64,000 bases of DNA from JANWWM01 sp046292465 (GTDB lineage Bacteria > Bacteroidota > Chlorobiia > Chlorobiales > Thermochlorobacteraceae): assembly GCA_046292465.1 (NCBI GenBank), contig JBKBRB010000005.1, forward strand, positions 62,001-126,000. Reading direction: 5' to 3'. The translations under genes and the position numbers were made by a program. How positions within the stretch are numbered: the stretch's first letter is position 1; the number at the start of each line of letters is the position of its first letter. Under the pieces are notes generated by a model that saw nothing but the letters and a program-made list of their open reading frames with translations, had not been told where the DNA came from and did not search any database. Below are positions 51,577 to 59,012 of this stretch, in pieces.

Positions 51577-52785
51577 TCACTTTTGAGGGTGAATGTGCTG
51601 TAAGTCATACTCGTTGATTTTTCGGTAGAGTGTGCGTTCAGTAATGCCAAGAAGTTTTGCGGCTTTTCGGCGACTGCCGCCAACGCGCTTCAAAGTTTGT
51701 TCAATCGCGTATCGCTCCAATTCTTGAAGCGAGGGCGGGTTTTGTTCATCAGCACGACGGTCGTAAAACGATTGAAGCAACTCGCGCAAACTTTCTTCGC
51801 GAGGTTTCTCGGGTTCCGGCAAGAGGAGCGGCGTGCTTTGTTTGGTTTCAATAATGTCTTGGCGCTCGGACAGTTTGAGCAAAAGCGATTTGACGTCGTT
51901 CATATCGGCTTGCAGTTGAAGCAAGGCACGGTAAATGAGTTCTTGTTGAATGAGATTCTCAGCCGATTTTTGAACCGATTGCGAAATTGGAACAAGCGAG
52001 GGCGAAAGCCTCTCTGTTGAAGGCGGTTGCAAGTATTTCATCAAAGTTGAGGCATCAATTTTTTCGCCGCGCTCCAGCACGATGAGCGATTCAATCACAT
52101 TGCGAAGTTCGCGCACATTGCCAAACCATTCGTAGTCGAGCAAGAGCTCGGTTGCGTCAGAAGTGAAGCCAACGAACTTGAGACGATGTTTTTTCTCGAA
52201 GTCGTGAATGAATTTTTCAGCAAGCAGTAAAATATCTTGTTTGCGCTCGCGTAGTGGTGGAAGTTTGAGTTCAACCGTGCGAAGTCGGAAGTAGAGGTCT
52301 TCACGAAAGTGTTTTCGCTGCACTTCTTCATCTAAGTGTCGGTTCGTGGCCGCAATGATGCGCACATTTGTGTGGCGCGTTTCTGAGGAGCCGACGCGCA
52401 AAAATTCGCCTGTTTCCAAAACGCGCAGCAACTTAACCTGTGTTTCGAGCGGCATTTCGCCAATTTCATCGAGAAAAATCGTGCCGCCGTCTGCGCTTTC
52501 AAAGTAGCCTTTGCGTTGTGAGACTGCACCTGTAAACGAGCCCTTCTCGTGTCCGAAAAGTTCCGATTCTAAAACGCCTTGTGGCAACGCCCCACAGTTA
52601 ATTGGAATGAACTTTTCGGAAGCGCGCAAACTTTTTTCATGAATGAATCGCGCGAAAACTTCCTTACCTGTTCCGCTCTCGCCCGTAATCAAAACATTAA
52701 CATCAGTTTTTGCAACCTGCTCGGCAAAGCTAATCGCTTCAAGAATTTTCGGCGATGTGCCAATTATGACGGTTTCGTGTTTCAT
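51577..52785 (-). CDS. Sigma-54-dependent transcriptional activator (AAA+ and Fis-type HTH, no sensor domain)
   Basis: 402 residues. The AAA+ domain starts at residue 5: Walker A GESGTGKE at 35-42, the sigma-54-contacting loop GSFTGA at 82-87 (usual GAFTGA), Walker B GGTIFLDEIG at 100-109, and FREDLYFRLRTVELKLPPLR. A low-complexity linker follows and a Fis-type helix-turn-helix ends the protein (KAAKLLGITERTLYRKINEY). There is no N-terminal receiver, GAF or PAS domain, so control may come from partner proteins as with PspF. The receiver-like gene at 51190 is a candidate partner. Confidence 0.93.
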   Translation of the reverse strand: MKHETVIIGTSPKILEAISFAEQVAKTDVNVLITGESGTGKEVFARFIHEKSLRASEKFIPINCGALPQGVLESELFGHEKGSFTGAVSQRKGYFESADGGTIFLDEIGEMPLETQVKLLRVLETGEFLRVGSSETRHTNVRIIAATNRHLDEEVQRKHFREDLYFRLRTVELKLPPLRERKQDILLLAEKFIHDFEKKHRLKFVGFTSDATELLLDYEWFGNVRELRNVIESLIVLERGEKIDASTLMKYLQPPSTERLSPSLVPISQSVQKSAENLIQQELIYRALLQLQADMNDVKSLLLKLSERQDIIETKQSTPLLLPEPEKPREESLRELLQSFYDRRADEQNPPSLQELERYAIEQTLKRVGGSRRKAAKLLGITERTLYRKINEYDLQHIHPQK

Positions 52786-52804
52786 AGCGAGTTCTAACTA
52801 ATTC

Positions 52805-53494
52805 CTATTCAGCGACAACGTAAAAATCGAGATTTAGTTTTTTCGCCGCATCAATGGCTTCAGATTTTGAGTTGTAAAACGATTCGGAGCGAACTTTATA
52901 CGCCGTTCTACCTGAATCGTCGCTGAGTTCAACAATGCGCGTCGTTACTTTTGAGCGCAACTGCTTTTGCAACGTTTCCGCTTGTGCACGTGAAAAAAAA
53001 CTTCCGAATTGAATGGTGAATCGGATGAAGCCTGAACTTGCCGTTTTGTTCCGAACAGGCATCGGCAAGAGGTCCGAAAGTTGCGGCTCGCTCGGTCTCG
53101 GCTCTAATGGTTTCGATTCAACCGGTTTCGGCGCGCTTGCTTTGAGTTCGAGCGATTTTGGCTCAGAAACGCTGGCAACTGGTGCGCTTGCAGCATACCC
53201 GCCACCGACGGCAAGATTGTATTCGCGCAAGCGTGAATCGGCAAGGCGAACAAACGGCGACGAGGGATGATTCGCAATCAAGGATTGATACCGACGCGCA
53301 GCCACAGCGCCATCAATTTCCAAAAGTGCACTAACTATGAGTTTTTCTTCGTCGTTCAAACTTTGTGAGCGCAGTGCTTCTAAGGCGCGACGGTTGCCGT
53401 CGTTGGCATATTGCACAATTTCCTTCGTGAACGGTTGAGCGGAAAGTGATAAGGTCAAAAGCAAACTCACTCCAAAAAGCGTTGTTTTTACCAT
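52805..53494 (-). CDS. SPOR-domain periplasmic protein
   Basis: 229 residues. Signal peptide ending near LSLSAQP, a short helical region like a TPR or outer-membrane-assembly repeat (ANDGNRRALEALR...HPSSPFVRLADSRLREYN), a Pro/Glu/Ser-rich linker (about 100-150), then a SPOR domain (FTIQFGSFFSRAQAETLQKQ, TAYKVRSESFYNSKSEAIDA). SPOR domains bind denuded glycan strands at division septa, so a cell-wall or division role is likely. Its start overlaps the stop of the enoyl-CoA hydratase by seven bases. Confidence 0.85.
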   Translation of the reverse strand: MVKTTLFGVSLLLTLSLSAQPFTKEIVQYANDGNRRALEALRSQSLNDEEKLIVSALLEIDGAVAARRYQSLIANHPSSPFVRLADSRLREYNLAVGGGYAASAPVASVSEPKSLELKASAPKPVESKPLEPRPSEPQLSDLLPMPVRNKTASSGFIRFTIQFGSFFSRAQAETLQKQLRSKVTTRIVELSDDSGRTAYKVRSESFYNSKSEAIDAAKKLNLDFYVVAE

Positions 53495-54270
53495 TGTGGT
53501 TTCTCCTTGTTTAGAAATGCGCCAATGCCTTTTTTCAAGTCGTCGGTTGTGCGCGAGAGCGCGTTGAGCGATATTGCAAATTCTATCGCATCGTCAAGGC
53601 TCATGGTTTCAGCGGCAACCAGCAGTTTCTTGGTCAGTTCAACTGATGTGGCGCTAACAGAGTTCAAGAGTTCTTTGGCTAAATCGAGGGTAAATTGGTT
53701 CAAATCGCTTGAAGGAACGCTGTAATTGATAAGCCCGAGTCGCAAGGCTTCATCAGCGGAAATGAGATTAGCACGGAGCAAGAGTTCGCGCACGCCTGCA
53801 TGCCGTGTTTTGCGAAGAATCAAAACGGCGACAATCGCAGGAACGAAGCCAATGCGCGTTTCCGTGTAGCCGAAGCGTGCATGTTCAGAATCGGCAACAA
53901 CAATGTCAGCACAAGTGGCAATGCCACAACCACCTGCAACGGCAACGCCTTGAACTTTGGCAAGAGTTAGTTTTTTGTTGGTATAAATTTTCTTGAAAAG
54001 TCGTGCAATAGCTTCCGAGTCGTAAAGGTTCTCGACAGTGCTTTTTTGAGCAAGTGTGCCGAGCATCTCCAAATCCAATCCTGCACAAAAGGCTTTGCCA
54101 GCGCCTTGTAGCAAAATGAGTTTGACCGAAGGGTCGCGCTCGGCTTGTTCAAGTGCGTCCGTAAGTTCGGCGATAAGCGTTGGCGTAAGCGCGTTACGCT
54201 TTTCAGGACGGTTGAGCGTTATCGACGCAATTCGGTCTTGAACGTTGTAAATCAGTTCGCAGTAAGACAT
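53488..54270 (-). CDS. Enoyl-CoA hydratase/isomerase family protein
   Basis: 260 residues from the ATG at 54270. Crotonase fold: ITLNRPEKRNALTPTLI, the oxyanion-hole segment GAGKAFCAGLDLEML, and KVQGVAVAGGCGIATCADIV followed by FGYTETRIGFVPAIVAVLIL. The Glu in TETRIGF is in the area of the hydratase acid/base residue, but the second catalytic Glu is not obvious, so it could be a methylglutaconyl-CoA or other crotonase-type enzyme. With the carboxylase at 41522 and etfAB, the region carries several acyl-CoA genes though not in one operon. Confidence 0.88.
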   Translation of the reverse strand: MSYCELIYNVQDRIASITLNRPEKRNALTPTLIAELTDALEQAERDPSVKLILLQGAGKAFCAGLDLEMLGTLAQKSTVENLYDSEAIARLFKKIYTNKKLTLAKVQGVAVAGGCGIATCADIVVADSEHARFGYTETRIGFVPAIVAVLILRKTRHAGVRELLLRANLISADEALRLGLINYSVPSSDLNQFTLDLAKELLNSVSATSVELTKKLLVAAETMSLDDAIEFAISLNALSRTTDDLKKGIGAFLNKEKPQW

Positions 54271-54391
54271 TCGCAATAGCGGTTAATGAAGTCGATATAA
54301 CGACTTACATCAAATTTTTCAACATGAAAGTTGTTACGAGGTTTTTTCAGTTTTTTGTATTTTGCAATTCATTTGAAGTTGATAGCATCAA

Positions 54392-54408
54392 GCGTGATGG
54401 CATCACGC
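54392..54408. promoter_or_regulatory. Palindrome in the gcvT leader
   Basis: GCGTGAT-GGC-ATCACGC is a perfect inverted repeat with 7-bp arms, about 80 bases before the gcvT GTG start and 28 bases after a TATTTTG element at 54358-54364. It could be an operator or an RNA hairpin; I see no glycine riboswitch. Confidence 0.3.
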
Positions 54409-54488
54409 GAAAATATCCCATTCCGTTGGTTCGCTAAAACCAATTCCTTGCAAGAGAGCCAATAACTTCCAATTAAGCGTAAAACTCC

Positions 54489-55616
54489 GTGAAACGCACA
54501 CCACTGTATCGTCTTCACCAGCAAACAGGCGCGAAGTTGATTGAATTTGGGGGCTATGAAATGCCTGTTCAGTATGAGGGAATTCTTTCTGAACACAAAG
54601 CCGTGCGCGAGTCGGTCGGCGTCTTTGACGTCTCGCACATGGGCGAAGTAGAAATCAAAGGCAGAAATGCCGAAGCGTTCTTGCAGAAAGTAACCACAAA
54701 CGATGTCGCACAGCTCGTGAACGGCAAAGCGCAATACAGCGCGATGCTCTACGAAGGCGATAGCACGTATCCTGACGGTGGCACGGTCGACGATTTAATT
54801 GTGAGCCGAATTTCACCAACGCACTACTTTCTGGTCATCAATGCGAGCAACATCGAAAAAGACCTTCAATGGCTTTATCGAAACAAGATAGACGGCGTGG
54901 AAATCATCAATCGCTCCGATGAACTCTCGCTTCTTGCAGTGCAAGGCAAAAACGCAGAAGCGGTTCTGCAAACCTTGACAAACGTGAATCTTGCCGAAAT
55001 TCGTTACTATCACTTTGCGCATGGCAAATTAGCCGATGTCGAGATGATGATTTCGCGCACAGGATATACAGGCGAAGACGGTTTCGAGCTATGCTTTCCG
55101 AACGAATACGCCGAACAAGTTTGGCATGCGATTTTTGACGCAGGAAAGCCGTTCAACATCAAGCCGATTGGATTAGGCGCGCGCGATACGCTACGCTTGG
55201 AAATGGGATATGCACTTTACGGGCACGAACTTGACGAACAAACCAATCCGATTGAAGCAGGTTTAGGCTGGATTGTCAAACTCTCGAAAGGTGAGTTTAA
55301 TGGCAAAGCCGCCTGCTTGAAAGCGAAAGAAAATCCACAAAAAAAATTGATTGGCTTTGTGCTTCAAGGAAAAGCGATTGCAAGACAAGGCTTCGAGATA
55401 ACCAACAAAGATGCTCAACCGATTGGGCGCGTTTGCAGTGGCACGCTTTCTCCTTCGCTTGAAAAGGCAATTGGTACAGGATTTGTGCAATCAAATGATG
55501 CCATCATCGGCGGAACATGCTTCGTAAAAATTCGTGGCGAACTGTGCGAAGCGGAAATCGTCAAACCGCCGTTTGTGAAGAAAAAACGCATTAACAAGGC
55601 AACCCAAATCAATTAA
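54489..55616 (+). CDS. gcvT: Glycine cleavage system T protein (aminomethyltransferase)
   Basis: 375 residues starting with GTG; the family N-terminus KRTPLYRLHQQTGAKLIEFG follows at once, so the start is firm. VFDVSHMGEVEIKG, SRTGYTGEDGFELCFP, IGLGARDTLRLEMGYALYGH and the Asp/Glu-rich folate pocket are present. The enzyme moves the methylene group from the lipoyl H protein to tetrahydrofolate. gcvH and gcvP are not in the window. comB follows 26 bases later on the same strand. Confidence 0.95.
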   Translation: MKRTPLYRLHQQTGAKLIEFGGYEMPVQYEGILSEHKAVRESVGVFDVSHMGEVEIKGRNAEAFLQKVTTNDVAQLVNGKAQYSAMLYEGDSTYPDGGTVDDLIVSRISPTHYFLVINASNIEKDLQWLYRNKIDGVEIINRSDELSLLAVQGKNAEAVLQTLTNVNLAEIRYYHFAHGKLADVEMMISRTGYTGEDGFELCFPNEYAEQVWHAIFDAGKPFNIKPIGLGARDTLRLEMGYALYGHELDEQTNPIEAGLGWIVKLSKGEFNGKAACLKAKENPQKKLIGFVLQGKAIARQGFEITNKDAQPIGRVCSGTLSPSLEKAIGTGFVQSNDAIIGGTCFVKIRGELCEAEIVKPPFVKKKRINKATQIN

Positions 55617-55642
55617 CGTAGAACATTTTTATCACACTGAGA

Positions 55643-56410
55643 ATGAAAATTGATGTTTTTCTTACGCCCGCAGGCGTTGAAGAGGCAATATTCAACGATA
55701 AAATTGTGGTGGTGATTGATGTGCTTCGCGCCAGCACTACGATGATTACGGCACTCGAAAATGGTGCAAAGGAAATTATTCCTGTCGCTGAAGTCGAGGA
55801 CGCGTTGATGGTCGCGTCAAGTTTGTTTTCTGAACGACCGCTTCTTTCTGGCGAGCGACAAGGAAAAATCATTCAAGGCTTTGATTTAGGAAATTCGCCC
55901 GAAGAGTTTTCGGCGTCAGTTGTCGGCGAAAAATCGCTTGTCTTTTGCACCACGAATGGCACGCGCGCCATTCTCAAAGCCAAATCTGCAAAAATCCTTG
56001 TCATATGCGGATTTCTGAATATCTCTACCGTGAAAGAGTTTATTCTCAAAGCCGAAAACCTTGAGTATAATTTGTCGATTGTCTGTGCAGGAAAGGAAAA
56101 TCGATTTTCACTCGAAGACACCATCTGCGCAGGGTTGCTCGTTGATAAACTCCTGACCGATAAAAAAGGTCAAGCCTTCACACTTTCGGATAGCGCAATG
56201 GCGGCGCGAATTCTCTACGAAAAGTTCAGAGGCAACGAACTTGCCGCCCTGCGCGAAAGCGAACACGGCAGATATCTTGCCCAAATCGGCTTCGGAAAAG
56301 ATATTGAAACCGCTGCCCGCATCGATACCTCGCAAGCCTTACCTATTCTTGAAGACTCGGCAATACGACTGCAAAAAGTTGAAAAGCGAAAATTCAAACG
56401 CGTAGACTAA
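55643..56410 (+). CDS. comB: 2-phosphosulfolactate phosphatase family protein ComB
   Basis: 255 residues. Family motifs are VVIDVLRASTT, SGERQGKIIQGFDLGNSPEE and FCTTNGTRAILKA, then SIVCAGKENRFSLEDTICAG. ComB hydrolyses 2-phosphosulfolactate to sulfolactate in the coenzyme M pathway of methanogens; bacterial homologues are widespread where coenzyme M is not made, and their reaction is uncertain. No ComA, ComC or ComDE gene is nearby. It follows gcvT by 26 bases and precedes the NuiA-like gene by seven. Confidence 0.9.
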   Translation: MKIDVFLTPAGVEEAIFNDKIVVVIDVLRASTTMITALENGAKEIIPVAEVEDALMVASSLFSERPLLSGERQGKIIQGFDLGNSPEEFSASVVGEKSLVFCTTNGTRAILKAKSAKILVICGFLNISTVKEFILKAENLEYNLSIVCAGKENRFSLEDTICAGLLVDKLLTDKKGQAFTLSDSAMAARILYEKFRGNELAALRESEHGRYLAQIGFGKDIETAARIDTSQALPILEDSAIRLQKVEKRKFKRVD

Positions 56411-56417
56411 CACGCCA

Positions 56418-56819
56418 ATGACCAAAGAAGAACTCATCGCACAACTCCGCGAAAAAATCGACGGACTTTATTTCCCAAGCGAATCGGACTTCCCATTTGA
56501 GGTTATCGTTTGGGAACATTTCGCCGATGAGTTGTTTAACACCGAAAAGTGGCTTGCCCATGTTGGCTTGCCGACCGATTCGCCGATTGAGAACACTTCC
56601 ATTGACTACCTTTTTCGCAATCTTTCAGTGGAGCAAGAGTGGCACGATGAGGTTCAAAAAGAACAAGTCGCACAATTCAAAGCCCTTCAAGAACTTCTAC
56701 AAGCCAACCTCACCGACCTGACGGTCTATCGTGTGGGAAGAATCGAGATTACCATTTTCATCGTCGGCAAATTCGGCAACGATGTGGTCGGTCTAAAAAC
56801 CCAAGCCGTTGAAACCTAA
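56418..56819 (+). CDS. NuiA-like (nuclease A inhibitor family) protein
   Basis: 133 residues. GLYFPSESDFPFEVIVWEHF near the N-terminus and VGRIEITIFIVGKFGNDVVG, then LKTQAVET, at the C-terminus match the pattern of the nuclease A inhibitor family first known from Anabaena NuiA, where it binds and blocks the sugar-nonspecific nuclease NucA. No nuclease gene of that type is nearby, so the inhibitor role is uncertain. Seven bases separate it from comB, so it is in the gcvT-comB run. Confidence 0.65.
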   Translation: MTKEELIAQLREKIDGLYFPSESDFPFEVIVWEHFADELFNTEKWLAHVGLPTDSPIENTSIDYLFRNLSVEQEWHDEVQKEQVAQFKALQELLQANLTDLTVYRVGRIEITIFIVGKFGNDVVGLKTQAVET

Positions 56820-56865
56820 ATCTGTCTTTTTGCTTTGCCATTGATGGCTCTTTGAAAAAAGTATG

Positions 56866-56873
56866 TATTTTTG
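56866..56873 (+). promoter_or_regulatory. Candidate Bacteroidota-type -7 element (TATTTTTG)
   Basis: Exact match to TAnnTTTG, 30 bases before the ATG of the sugar dehydrogenase gene. A matching -33 TTTG at the standard spacing is not seen (TTG at 56841-56843 is three bases too far), so confidence is low. Confidence 0.3.
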
Positions 56874-56903
56874 CGTTCTTTAATCCAAACTCTTGAATGA
56901 AAG

Positions 56904-58925
56904 ATGAGAAAAGTTGTCGCTCTTTTAATCACTGCTGTTGTTTTGTCGTTTCGCGTCTCGGCACAATACTCACTGGTTGATGCCTATCCGAACCTTCCAA
57001 GCTTTGCCAACGCGACTGAAATCGTTAAAGCTAATGATGGCACAAATCGGTTGTTTGTCGTTCAGCAACGTGGATTGATTTTTGTGTTTGAAGATTCGCC
57101 GACGGTGAGCACGCGAAAAGTCTTTCTCGATTTGAGCAATGTTGTGTCTCAGACTGGAAGCGAAACTGGCTTACTCGGACTTGCCTTCCATCCAAACTAC
57201 GCACAGAATCGCAAGTTTTTTGTCTATTACACCACCGGCTCGCCGTTAAGAACAGAAGTCGCAAGTTTTCAAACCAGCACTCAAAATCCCGATTCGGCAA
57301 TCGCCAGTAGCCGTCAAGTGATTTTCACCGAAACACAGCCGTTCAGCAACCATAATGGTGGGAAGATTGCCTTTGGTCCTGACGGTTATCTTTACATCTC
57401 GCTTGGAGACGGTGGAAACGCGGGCGACCCGGATAATCGTGCGCAAAATCGCAACACGACGCTTGGCAAGTTGCTCAGAATCGATGTGGATTTTGTGCAA
57501 AGTCCGCTCAACTACTCGATTCCGCCGACGAATCCATTTGTTGGTCAGCCGAATGTGCGTGAAGAAATTTTTGCATTAGGCTTGCGCAACATGTGGAAGT
57601 TCAGTTTTGATGAACAAGGACGAATTTGGGGCGCCGATGTCGGTCAAAATGCATGGGAAGAAATTAACATCATCGTAAGCGGTGGTAATTACGGCTGGCG
57701 CAAGTTTGAAGGCAACGCCGTCTACAACACCAGCGACCCCACGCCACCGAATGCGATTTTCCCAATCTGGGTGTATCCGCACAGCGCAGGCGACGCCTCG
57801 ATTACAGGCGGATATGTGTATCGCGGCTCGCGAATTCCTGCGCTTTACGGAAAATACATTTACGGCGACTATGTCTCGCGCCGCATTTGGGCATTGACAT
57901 ATGATTTCGTCAATCCCGCCACGAACCAGTTTCTGCTTCAAGGCTCGCAACTGATTTCATCGTTCGGAGAAGATTTCAATAACGAAATTTTGGTTGTTGG
58001 CTATAACTCAACAGCGGGGCGCATTTGGCGGTTGATCTCCTCGACGCCGGCACCATTGCTTGATGTAATAAAAACCTTGCGAAACTTCGGACTTGTGCCT
58101 GCACAACAGCAAAAGACCGATACGCTCATCTTGCGCAACACAGGCAACGCACCGCTCATTGTCTCGTCAATTAGCACCCAGACGAGCGTTTTCAGCGTCT
58201 CAAAGACTTCAACAACGATTGCCGCAGGCGCAAGCGATACGCTGTTTATCACCTTTGCGCCGCCATCAATTGGCAATTACCTCGATACGCTTCAACTCGT
58301 CAGCAACGCCGCGCCGCCAGTAGTGCGCATTCCACTTTCAGGAGTAGGCGATAATCCGCTTTCGGTCGAGTGGTCGTCGTTTAGCGCCATTCCAAGCACA
58401 AACGGCGTGAAACTGTTTTGGGAAACGTGTTGTGAAGTCAATAACGCAGGATTTGAAATTGAGCGCAAACAGCCGTCGACCGAGTGGCAGATGATTGGCT
58501 TCGTGCAAGGTCGCGGAACGACCTCCGAAGTCCAACGCTACTCGTTTAGCGACAATGCCGCGCCAACAGGCACGGTCCTCTATCGCTTGAAGCAAGTCGA
58601 CTTTGATGGTGTGTTTTCATACAGCCCGATTGTCGAGATTGCCGTAGGCGCGCCCACAACCTTCGCACTCAATCAAAACTATCCGAACCCGTTCAACCCT
58701 GAAACTCGCATTGGCTATCGTTTGCCCGTTGCGTCCGATGTCAAACTTGAACTCTACGATGTGCTCGGCAGAAAACTGGCTACGCTTGTCAATGCGCGAC
58801 AAGAGGCAGGTTCTTATCTCGTCGCGCTCAATGCGCAAACGCTCAACCTTGCCAGCGGCACGTATTTTTATCGATTGCAAGCAGGAAATTTTGTCGAGAC
58901 GAAAAAAATGATGTTATTAAAGTGA
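56904..58925 (+). CDS. PQQ-dependent sugar dehydrogenase-like protein with T9SS sorting domain
   Basis: 673 residues. Signal peptide, then a six-bladed beta-propeller of the glucose/sorbosone dehydrogenase family (about 25-375): GLLGLAFHPNYAQN, NHNGGKIAFGPDGYLYISLG, DGGNAGDPDNRAQNRNTTLG and LGLRNMWKFSFDEQGRIWGA, with the catalytic His in NHNGG. An ASH/DUF1573-like immunoglobulin domain follows (about 390-485), then a 187-residue tail with NYPNPFNPETRIGYRLP and FVETKKMMLLK, a T9SS type A sorting domain. It should act outside the cell, oxidising sugars or sugar derivatives with PQQ; cofactor use is inferred. Confidence 0.88.
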   Translation: MRKVVALLITAVVLSFRVSAQYSLVDAYPNLPSFANATEIVKANDGTNRLFVVQQRGLIFVFEDSPTVSTRKVFLDLSNVVSQTGSETGLLGLAFHPNYAQNRKFFVYYTTGSPLRTEVASFQTSTQNPDSAIASSRQVIFTETQPFSNHNGGKIAFGPDGYLYISLGDGGNAGDPDNRAQNRNTTLGKLLRIDVDFVQSPLNYSIPPTNPFVGQPNVREEIFALGLRNMWKFSFDEQGRIWGADVGQNAWEEINIIVSGGNYGWRKFEGNAVYNTSDPTPPNAIFPIWVYPHSAGDASITGGYVYRGSRIPALYGKYIYGDYVSRRIWALTYDFVNPATNQFLLQGSQLISSFGEDFNNEILVVGYNSTAGRIWRLISSTPAPLLDVIKTLRNFGLVPAQQQKTDTLILRNTGNAPLIVSSISTQTSVFSVSKTSTTIAAGASDTLFITFAPPSIGNYLDTLQLVSNAAPPVVRIPLSGVGDNPLSVEWSSFSAIPSTNGVKLFWETCCEVNNAGFEIERKQPSTEWQMIGFVQGRGTTSEVQRYSFSDNAAPTGTVLYRLKQVDFDGVFSYSPIVEIAVGAPTTFALNQNYPNPFNPETRIGYRLPVASDVKLELYDVLGRKLATLVNARQEAGSYLVALNAQTLNLASGTYFYRLQAGNFVETKKMMLLK

Positions 58926-58946
58926 TTTTAAGCGAAACGACTCACC

Positions 58947-58983
58947 AAAGTGCAAAGTGGAGCAATTCATTTTGCACTTTTTT
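58947..58983 (+). terminator. Rho-independent terminator of the sugar dehydrogenase gene
   Basis: AAAGTGCAAA (58947-58956) and TTTGCACTTT (58971-58980) form a perfect 10-bp stem with a 14-base loop, followed by TTT. It lies 21 bases after the stop and just upstream of the GWxTD gene's candidate promoter. Confidence 0.8.
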
Positions 58984-58990
58984 AATTTTG
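58983..58990 (+). promoter_or_regulatory. Candidate Bacteroidota-type -7 element (TAATTTTG)
   Basis: Exact TAnnTTTG match 22 bases before the ATG of the GWxTD gene and overlapping the tail of the preceding terminator. No clear -33 element. Confidence 0.25.
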
Positions 58991-59012
58991 AGAAAACGAA
59001 TCACACAATGAG

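Noticed and set aside
54277..54488. Possible glycine riboswitch before gcvT
   Set aside because: The leader lacks tandem-aptamer features; only a 7-bp palindrome and a promoter-like element are visible.
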